DNA of 64,000 bases, from positions 3,658,001-3,722,000 of the forward strand of contig NZ_CP097384.1 of NCBI RefSeq assembly GCF_024584705.1. Reading direction: 5' to 3'. The notes beneath the pieces are model-generated. The model was not told where the DNA came from and ran no database searches. It was given only the letters and a program-made list of their open reading frames with translations. Made by a program: the position numbers and the translations under genes. Every line of letters starts with the position of its first letter. Positions within the stretch are counted from its first letter, which is position 1. Of the stretch, positions 58,059 to 64,000 are shown piece after piece. The stretch is from Blastopirellula sp. J2-11. Its GTDB lineage: Bacteria > Planctomycetota > Planctomycetia > Pirellulales > Pirellulaceae.

Positions 58059-60152
58059 CTACCGATCCGCAGGGACTCGCGCAAATTCCAAGATGCGGAT
58101 CGCGCGAGGCGGCAGCTTGATTGCAATGGTCCGCCCCACGGCGGCTCTCTTGGGCAGCAACTCGATATCCGCCGTCAACGGCGACGATACGACATACGAA
58201 CCGCCTTGGCTCACTGCGGTCTTCGGCAGTCCGAGCGTTCGGTCAAGGACGATTGAGAACTCGCGCGTCTCGTCCGACGGATTGTGCAGCGAAACGTACC
58301 CCATCTCCTCAGTCCAGCCGGTGTAGCCATAAACTTCGCCGCTATCCGGATTACCGCCGATCATCCGCGCTCGTTTGAATGCGGGGAACATGTGGTGCAC
58401 CCACTTCATCCCCTCGGCCAATACGTCCCAGTCATCTTCGCTCAGGTCAAAAGTCTTGAGGTAGAGCTCGACGAATCCCGTGCCGCGAGAAAGGCTCATC
58501 AGCAAATAGCGCCGGAATGCGTCGGGATCTTCTTCGCTAGAGATCTTCTTCGGCTCGTGATTAAAGATCGAGTTGAGGGGGAACTGGGTGTTGTCCGCCG
58601 TCGTCGAAGCAAGCTGAAAATAGCCGCTGTCTCGATAGATCAGCTGCGAGGTGCGGTCATTTCCGCGAGCATGGTCTCCTGCGTTGATCATCCATACCGC
58701 GTCGACATGCTGCAGCCACCACGGACTGAGGTACGCGCCATTGGAGATCACGATGTAGACGTCTGGATTGGCCTCGCCCATTCGCTTGAAGATCTGCATC
58801 AAGCGTTCTGTTCCGAGAGACAAGTAGCGCTCCTTCGCGTCATCGTACTTCGCTTCGTTGAGCTCCTGCTCTCCCCCCTTGAAACCTTCGATGTCAAAGT
58901 TGCGCGTTCTGAGATGGCCGAAGACGCCGTCGAGTTTGAAGTAAGCGACATCATCCGCGGCAAGCTGGACCAGTCGATCTTCAAGGGCATCCATGTAGTC
59001 GGTTCCGGTCATCGACATCCACGGGTCGAGCGTGCGCCATCCGGCTGTGCGCATCGCGGGAATCGCCGCTTGACTGCCGAACAAACAGCCTGGACTTACC
59101 CACAATCCAAGCGAGGACTTCGCTTGTTCGATTGCCTGGCGAGACCGGCTGAAGTCAGGATCGAATTTTCCGTTGACCGGCCACACTCCCACCTTCGTCC
59201 AGTCTTTGGTCATATCTTGCCAGCCGGCATCGATCGCGTAGACGCGCAGCGGCGGGATTCCGCGATCAACGACGAGCTCTTCGTTCACCTTACGCACGCT
59301 GGCGATGAAAGTGTCGGCGTCGACCTGCCGGTTATAGTCGAACCACGAGTTATATTGCGTTTGCAGACGAAGCGGGCGAGCGCGAGTCACGTCGATGTAG
59401 TCGAGGAACGCGTCCTTCAAAAAATCAGGATCGTCCGAGACGCCGACGGCGGTTGTATAGCTTGAATAGGTTTCGCCAGGCTTGAGGTCCACCCCGGTCA
59501 GGTAGCCGCAAACCAGCTTGCCGTCCTTCACTTCGTTACGCGCCGCCGGAAACTCAACGCCCCACCAGGTTCCGCTTGTCCGCGTATAAACCGGCTGACC
59601 AAGCGGCGGGCGCCATTTCGCTGCGCCCTGCGCTGTAAGCTGATCGGAGCGGTAGGGAGCGTAGGCGTCGTCGACAGCCAGATGTTCGACTTCAACCTTC
59701 TCAATCCGCATCGACTGCCGCGCAGTGACGATAAGCCGTTTGCGCATCCAGGGTTCGCCTGGCTTCGCGAAATAACGAACGGTGACGTCTAATGGGGCGG
59801 TTTTTCCAGAGAGCCGAACCTCCAGTGCGTCGCTGCTGGCGGCAGCTTCGCTCCCGCTTACCTTAAAATCGGCCGCCGTCAGTCGGAGATCGGCTGCGGC
59901 CCCATCCAGGCGAACCGTCAGAGCGAACTCGTCGCCGCCGGAGATATTCAACTCGCTTTGATCAATGCGATTTGCGATCGACCCCGTTGTAAGGCGACCG
60001 CTGTCCCACGACACCTGACGTGCGATCTTGTCATTGCCGACCGAAGCGTGATCGGCGGCGGAAGCAGGCGCCGAGACCGCCAGGATCGATGCGAAGAAGA
60101 GCGAAGCTCCCAAGCGGAGGCCAGAATGAAGCAGATTCGTTTGTAGGGTCAT
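58059..60152 (-). CDS. Secreted GH36-like alpha-galactosidase-type protein (697 aa)
   Basis: Signal peptide about residues 1-32 (LRLGASLFFASILAVSAPAS). Residues about 35-250 form a beta-sandwich; then a TIM-barrel with clan GH-D features: YAIDAGWQDM (about residue 305), LGLWVSPGCLFG, and VAYFKLDGVFGH, where Asp408 is the likely nucleophile. NAGDHARG near residue 490 may contain the acid/base. A C-terminal beta domain follows. The family hydrolyses alpha-galactosides or related sugars; the exact substrate cannot be deduced. It is on the opposite strand to the DUF1552 gene ending at 58021, with only 37 bases between the stops. Confidence 0.75.
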   Translation of the reverse strand: MTLQTNLLHSGLRLGASLFFASILAVSAPASAADHASVGNDKIARQVSWDSGRLTTGSIANRIDQSELNISGGDEFALTVRLDGAAADLRLTAADFKVSGSEAAASSDALEVRLSGKTAPLDVTVRYFAKPGEPWMRKRLIVTARQSMRIEKVEVEHLAVDDAYAPYRSDQLTAQGAAKWRPPLGQPVYTRTSGTWWGVEFPAARNEVKDGKLVCGYLTGVDLKPGETYSSYTTAVGVSDDPDFLKDAFLDYIDVTRARPLRLQTQYNSWFDYNRQVDADTFIASVRKVNEELVVDRGIPPLRVYAIDAGWQDMTKDWTKVGVWPVNGKFDPDFSRSRQAIEQAKSSLGLWVSPGCLFGSQAAIPAMRTAGWRTLDPWMSMTGTDYMDALEDRLVQLAADDVAYFKLDGVFGHLRTRNFDIEGFKGGEQELNEAKYDDAKERYLSLGTERLMQIFKRMGEANPDVYIVISNGAYLSPWWLQHVDAVWMINAGDHARGNDRTSQLIYRDSGYFQLASTTADNTQFPLNSIFNHEPKKISSEEDPDAFRRYLLMSLSRGTGFVELYLKTFDLSEDDWDVLAEGMKWVHHMFPAFKRARMIGGNPDSGEVYGYTGWTEEMGYVSLHNPSDETREFSIVLDRTLGLPKTAVSQGGSYVVSSPLTADIELLPKRAAVGRTIAIKLPPRAIRILEFARVPADR

Positions 60153-60223
60153 GATTCAGGTAGGTGAGTGCTTGGATGAACAAGGAGCCCGCTTCGGCTC
60201 TGGGAATGAAGTCGCAGGGGAGA

Positions 60224-60790
60224 CTACGGCTGGGAATCGAAGGAGGTCTGGAGCGGAGTATTTCTCTTTTCCATCCAAGGCCCCCAGTCAACGTCCGGAT
60301 AGGTAGGAGCTTTGGACGCTTCATCCACCCAGACCAGTCCAAAAATATGGTAGGGCGCTTCATAGGCCCAATTGCCTTTGATTCGCACAGGCCCGTCGTA
60401 CAAGACGTTCCGATTTTTCACGAACTCATGTTCCATGAAGGGCTGGTAGGCATGAGTTTCCGTGAGGTGCAGTTCCAGCAGCAACTCGGGATAGGGAAAT
60501 CGTTTGCCCTCTGGAATGTAGGACTGATCGGCGGACTTAAAGTAAACCGACTTTCCAATGGTCACCAGGCGTCCCACGGCGTCGATGGAGCCTTCTTTGG
60601 CGAACTGCCGCATCCGGTCAGCGCGCGGGAACTCGTTGACTCCGTTCAGAATGATCGCTAGTTTCTGCTCATCGGTAAGCTTCGGCGCAGTCTTCTCTCC
60701 AGCGAGAAGAGGAGACGCTGCGAAGCAAAAACACCACGTTAACTGCATGGCGATTCTAAGATCGCGCCGCTTGCTGAAGTTGAATGTCAA
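60224..60790 (-). CDS. Secreted hypothetical protein (188 aa)
   Basis: The frame begins at TTG 60790, overlapping the stop of the DUF1552 gene; an ATG at 60748 (MQLTWCFCFAASPLLAGEKT) gives a cleaner signal peptide and is a real alternative. The mature domain (LTDEQKLAIILNGVNEFPRA and FVKNRNVLYDGPVRIKGNWA) is compact and Trp/Tyr-rich. No family recognised. Coupling to the DUF1552 gene suggests a shared pathway. Confidence 0.6.
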   Translation of the reverse strand: MTFNFSKRRDLRIAMQLTWCFCFAASPLLAGEKTAPKLTDEQKLAIILNGVNEFPRADRMRQFAKEGSIDAVGRLVTIGKSVYFKSADQSYIPEGKRFPYPELLLELHLTETHAYQPFMEHEFVKNRNVLYDGPVRIKGNWAYEAPYHIFGLVWVDEASKAPTYPDVDWGPWMEKRNTPLQTSFDSQP

Positions 60791-62154
60791 ACTAGCAACT
60801 CCTGGAGAGGGCCCTTTTGAATTTCGTCGCGGATGCCTTTCATCTGATGCCCGAAACTCTCGGCAGGAAGACCGGCAGCATGCAAGAGGCTGTTATGAAT
60901 GGTATTGACCGTCCGCCAACCCGACTGACCGCGCGTGGGATAGACGATATAGCGGCCATCGAGCTTCAGCCGAGGCGAACCTCCCAGCAGCACGTAAGGC
61001 CATTCAAGACATCGCGTGTGATGCGTGTCCGCCGAATCACTGAGATAGACGATGATCGTGTTGTCAAGCATCGTACCGTCCCCCTCAGGAATGGAGGCCA
61101 ATTTGTCCATCGTGCGGGCGATCAACTGAAAGTGAAATGCCCGGATCGCTTCCGCTTCGGCGATCGCCGCTTTGTCGCCGCCGATAATCGCATGCCCCAT
61201 GGGATGCTTGGATTGAGACGCCAGTTTTGAAAACTGAATATTGAAATGCCGGAAACCCACCCCCGAAGCGATCGTGACGACATCCGTCAGACCGGAAACC
61301 AGCGTCGTTGTCGCCAGTTCAAAATGCGCATCGAGTCGGTCCTCGGGAAGCGCGGATCCAAAGCGATCGCCCGGCTTCCATCCTGCCAGCTGTTTCTTGC
61401 CAGCTAATTCTTTCACGCGGCGATTACGCACCTGAATGTTTTCATAGGCGTCCAGGTACAAGTCGAGCTTTCCAGTCTCCGCGGCAGGCAGTGAGCGTCG
61501 CGCACTGCGAATGTCCTCTTTCAGATAGTCGAGCAAATAGGCTTGCTCGCGCGTCGCGTCGGCACTCGCGATCGGCCCGAAAATTCGTTGGTAGGCGGCG
61601 GCCGGCTTACAGAACGTCGCGGCGCTTTGTCCGGGACCGGTTGCTGAGCAGTTGAAGACGACTTCGCGGTCCTGGGCCGAAATCCCTAGAACGACGTGCT
61701 CGAACACGGTCTTCGCATTCCGCCCCAAGACGTAGTCGATCGTCGCATCATGGATGACTTTACCATCGAGCGTATTGTAGGCCCCCAGTGCGCCATGACT
61801 GGTAGAGTGTCCACCGCCGCACACTTCGCCGTTGACGCCCTGCAGCACGACCATCCGGTCTGCGTATTTTTCCACCGGCTTGAGCGACGGAGGCAGATGC
61901 TCCCCTTCGAGCCGATGCGTCGTCAGCTGCTTTCGATCCTCGCGCGCCACGAACGGCAGGTTGCGAGGATGAAGCTGCGCCGGCGGCAGGCCGTTCCCCT
62001 CCAGCACGAACAGGAATCGGGGCGATTTGCGCTCGACTCCCTCGGCCCCCAACGCAAGGCTATGGAGGATGGGAGCCAAATAGGTCGCTCCACCCACGCC
62101 AAGCGACAGGCCCTTTAGAAATCTACGGCGAGCAAAAACAGGATTATTATTCAT
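60787..62154 (-). CDS. Third DUF1552 secreted protein (455 aa)
   Basis: I choose the ATG at 62154 (MNNNPVFARRRFLKGLSLGV), which overlaps the end of the upstream DUF1592 gene by eight bases; 62178 is the other option. ARRRFLKG is a Tat-type signal. DUF1552 features: PRFLFVLEGNGLPPAQ, YLKEDIRSARRSLPAAETGK with LDLYLDAYENIQVR, AIRAFHFQLIARTMDKLASI and TIIVYLSDSADTHHTRCLEW. It pairs with the partial DUF1592 gene upstream. Confidence 0.9.
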   Translation of the reverse strand: MNNNPVFARRRFLKGLSLGVGGATYLAPILHSLALGAEGVERKSPRFLFVLEGNGLPPAQLHPRNLPFVAREDRKQLTTHRLEGEHLPPSLKPVEKYADRMVVLQGVNGEVCGGGHSTSHGALGAYNTLDGKVIHDATIDYVLGRNAKTVFEHVVLGISAQDREVVFNCSATGPGQSAATFCKPAAAYQRIFGPIASADATREQAYLLDYLKEDIRSARRSLPAAETGKLDLYLDAYENIQVRNRRVKELAGKKQLAGWKPGDRFGSALPEDRLDAHFELATTTLVSGLTDVVTIASGVGFRHFNIQFSKLASQSKHPMGHAIIGGDKAAIAEAEAIRAFHFQLIARTMDKLASIPEGDGTMLDNTIIVYLSDSADTHHTRCLEWPYVLLGGSPRLKLDGRYIVYPTRGQSGWRTVNTIHNSLLHAAGLPAESFGHQMKGIRDEIQKGPLQELLV

Positions 62155-64000
62155 GGCTTTTAACCGTTGATGGAGCATCAGTGCGATAGAGAAACGAGTC
62201 GGACGTAAGCAGCGTCAACACCGTTTCTTTGAGGCTTCCCTCCGTCTGGTCGTAAGTCGTTTCCATATCGATCAGCGTCGGCGCGTCATCGATGGTCTCG
62301 TTACGGCCGGTGAAAAAGCGGAACACATGCCGCAAAAAGACTTGCTTGACTTGCCGTGAGTCGGCCAGCGCGGTTACGTAGGGAATCGGACCGGTAACTT
62401 CCTGTCCCCAAAGCTCGCCGGTCGTGACTACGGGCTTCGCCTTCTCTTGCGTACGGAACTGTCCAAACAAATCGAATTGTTCGAAGGGCAAGCCTAGCGG
62501 GTCCATGTGTCGATGGCAGTGAATACATTCTTGGGCACGCGTCACGTGCATCTTTTCGCGAAGCGTCATCGATTCGTCGGCAGGCAATCGAGCATCGACT
62601 TCGACCGGCGCATCGGGAATCATTCCGCCCAGCAGTTTGGTCGTAACCCAGCGTCCCCGTTGAATCGCCTGGTTCTTTTCATTGTCAGAAAAGGCCAGCA
62701 ACCAGGCAGGATGCGTGAGAATGCCGGCCCGCTCGTTGGCGGGCATTTCATACCAGCGGGGATGTTTCTCGACGCTTTCTGGCGCAAGATTAAAGTTGCG
62801 ATGATAGTCCTTGTAGCCGTTCTGCTTACGAATGGGGGAGATCTTGGCGCCATAATAATTAAACATGCCGCGAACGTAAAAGCGTCGCGATGTGAGCCAC
62901 TGGCGAAGCACGTCTCGATCTTCGTCGAGGATTTCAACGATGAACTTGTCCGCATCTTCGACTAGTCGGTTGGGGTGATAGTCATTTTTGTCTTTGTCTT
63001 TGAATACCTCGATCGCCCGCGGATATTCAAAATACTCGTGAGCGAAACGCAACAACCGGCTGCGCATCGCGTCACGCTCTAGATACGGTCGCAAGGTCGA
63101 ACGGAGTCGTTCGCGATCATTCAGATCGAACTGCTCCAGCGCCGCGGTCAGATCCGCATCCGGTCCCGCTACGTCGACGGCGTAGCCAAGCGTCACGGCC
63201 GCTTCCGTGGGGCTCAAATAGCGGCGACCGAACTTGTCCGCTTCGCCTGCACCGAGCTCAAATCGGAATAACACGTTGGGCCGTAGCAAGATCGCTTTCA
63301 CAGTCAGCCGATTGGCGGCTGCTTCGCCCAGATCGCGTTCACTGCGAGCATGCAGATCCAACAACGCTTGCAACTGCTCGGGGTCGGCTGGCTGTCCCGT
63401 AATCTCCGAAAAAATAGTAGCCCAAAGTTTTTTCTGGTCACGATGCGAAGATTTCACATAACGATTCCAGCGCCGCTTGATGAACTCATCGACGATCGTT
63501 TCCGACTCAAGCAGCAGCATTTCTGTGGTAGAGCTGTCGAAACCATGGACGCCGGCGAAATCCAGAAAGGTATGGTCGGGCGTTTGGTACGGAAACGATA
63601 CTGGTTTTGCATTATTGCGATTGTCAAGAAACAACAGTTCGTGCGAAGTAATCTGTCGAGCGCGAGCGATAAAGGAGTCAACGTCGAGTCGCCAAATCCT
63701 GGCTGGCGTCGCGGCTTTACGGACCGCTGGTTCAGAGAACAGAACGGCGTGGTCCACCAAGTTGCCATAACCTGGTTTACGCGTTCTATCGTGTCCATTC
63801 GCTTTCAGGAAGCTGTCGAGCGAACGCATGAATTTGGCACGCTCTTGAGAGGAGGGCTGGTCAGAAAACTCCGGCGGCATGTTGTGCAGCGCCGTCTGAT
63901 CGTAAGCTCTGAATAGCAGTTGAATCTCCGCCGATCGGTAAAAATCGGTCAGATCGACATCCCCTTCGGTCGTGTCAGGGCCGTGGCAATCCAAGCAGTA
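62147..64000 (-). CDS. Third DUF1592-type cytochrome-c-like protein, C-terminal part (cut by window edge)
   Basis: The frame is open to the right edge, beginning YCLDCHGPDTTEGDVDLTDF, so CLDCH is a heme motif and the signal peptide lies outside the window. Domains in order: DUF1587-like (WRLDVDSFIARARQITSHEL), DUF1595 region, DUF1592 (RRYLSPTEAAVTLGYAVDVA), DUF1588 (AGILTHPAWLLAFSDNEKNQ) and DUF1585 with CIHCHRHMDPLGLPFEQFDL. At least 617 residues are visible. It overlaps the DUF1552 gene by eight bases. Confidence 0.9.
   Translation of the reverse strand, partial: YCLDCHGPDTTEGDVDLTDFYRSAEIQLLFRAYDQTALHNMPPEFSDQPSSQERAKFMRSLDSFLKANGHDRTRKPGYGNLVDHAVLFSEPAVRKAATPARIWRLDVDSFIARARQITSHELLFLDNRNNAKPVSFPYQTPDHTFLDFAGVHGFDSSTTEMLLLESETIVDEFIKRRWNRYVKSSHRDQKKLWATIFSEITGQPADPEQLQALLDLHARSERDLGEAAANRLTVKAILLRPNVLFRFELGAGEADKFGRRYLSPTEAAVTLGYAVDVAGPDADLTAALEQFDLNDRERLRSTLRPYLERDAMRSRLLRFAHEYFEYPRAIEVFKDKDKNDYHPNRLVEDADKFIVEILDEDRDVLRQWLTSRRFYVRGMFNYYGAKISPIRKQNGYKDYHRNFNLAPESVEKHPRWYEMPANERAGILTHPAWLLAFSDNEKNQAIQRGRWVTTKLLGGMIPDAPVEVDARLPADESMTLREKMHVTRAQECIHCHRHMDPLGLPFEQFDLFGQFRTQEKAKPVVTTGELWGQEVTGPIPYVTALADSRQVKQVFLRHVFRFFTGRNETIDDAPTLIDMETTYDQTEGSLKETVLTLLTSDSFLYRTDAPSTVKSHE

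Overview
The window looks like a chromosomal segment of a planctomycete, most likely of the Pirellula/Blastopirellula/Rhodopirellula type. The evidence is the family content: three DUF1592-type cytochrome-c-like proteins each paired with a DUF1552 protein, a DUF1559 pseudopilin-like protein, a Rhodopirellula-type ECF sigma factor with a FecR-like partner, a Pro-rich membrane protein with terpene-cyclase-like repeats, and many small secreted proteins. The assignment is inferred from gene families, not from a marker gene.

Region 1 (1-2185) holds small host-type genes: a secreted protein cut by the window edge, a 66-residue hypothetical protein and two membrane-anchored hypotheticals.

Region 2 (2225-28583, all but one gene on the minus strand) is a compact siphovirus-type particle cassette. 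In transcription order it has an ABC ATPase-GNAT fusion with a small basic partner, a stand-alone alpha-CTD-like protein, a group of exported proteins (holin-like protein, papain-like C1 peptidase, thioredoxin-like protein), small and large terminase, a mini-HTH protein, portal, prohead protease/scaffold, a putative capsid decoration protein, major capsid protein, connectors, tail tube, two tail chaperone frames joined by an A_AAA_AAC slippery site, a very short tape-measure candidate, tail-tip proteins and a fibre-like repeat protein. Both ends lie inside the window. I see no integrase, repressor, replication gene or att duplication, and host-type palindromic repeats sit in many of the intergenic spaces. 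This fits a domesticated phage or gene-transfer-agent-like element better than a fresh prophage; that reading is inference.

Region 3 (28634-38930) is housekeeping: a small basic protein behind a good sigma-70-like promoter, a TVP38/TMEM64 protein, a double U32 protein, an RdgB/HAM1 pyrophosphatase, a sodium:solute symporter, a nucleoside hydrolase, the Pro-rich cyclase-repeat protein and an initiator tRNA with a terminator.

Region 4 (39489-64000) is a secreted-protein cluster: a 1756-residue NHL/CBM9-type protein, a lipoprotein, a DUF1559 protein, a sigma/FecR pair, then DUF1592-DUF1552-hypothetical-DUF1592-DUF1552 on the plus strand, and on the minus strand DUF1592 (cut by the window edge)-DUF1552-hypothetical-GH36-like glycosidase. 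The CBM9-like domain shared by the FecR protein and the giant protein, with the glycosidase nearby, suggests sigma-controlled use of a glycan; this too is inference.

A recurrent theme is a family of palindromes that begin with GTAG, have the architecture of REP/RAYT elements, occur mostly as inverted pairs between genes, and supply the TAG stop codon of seven genes.
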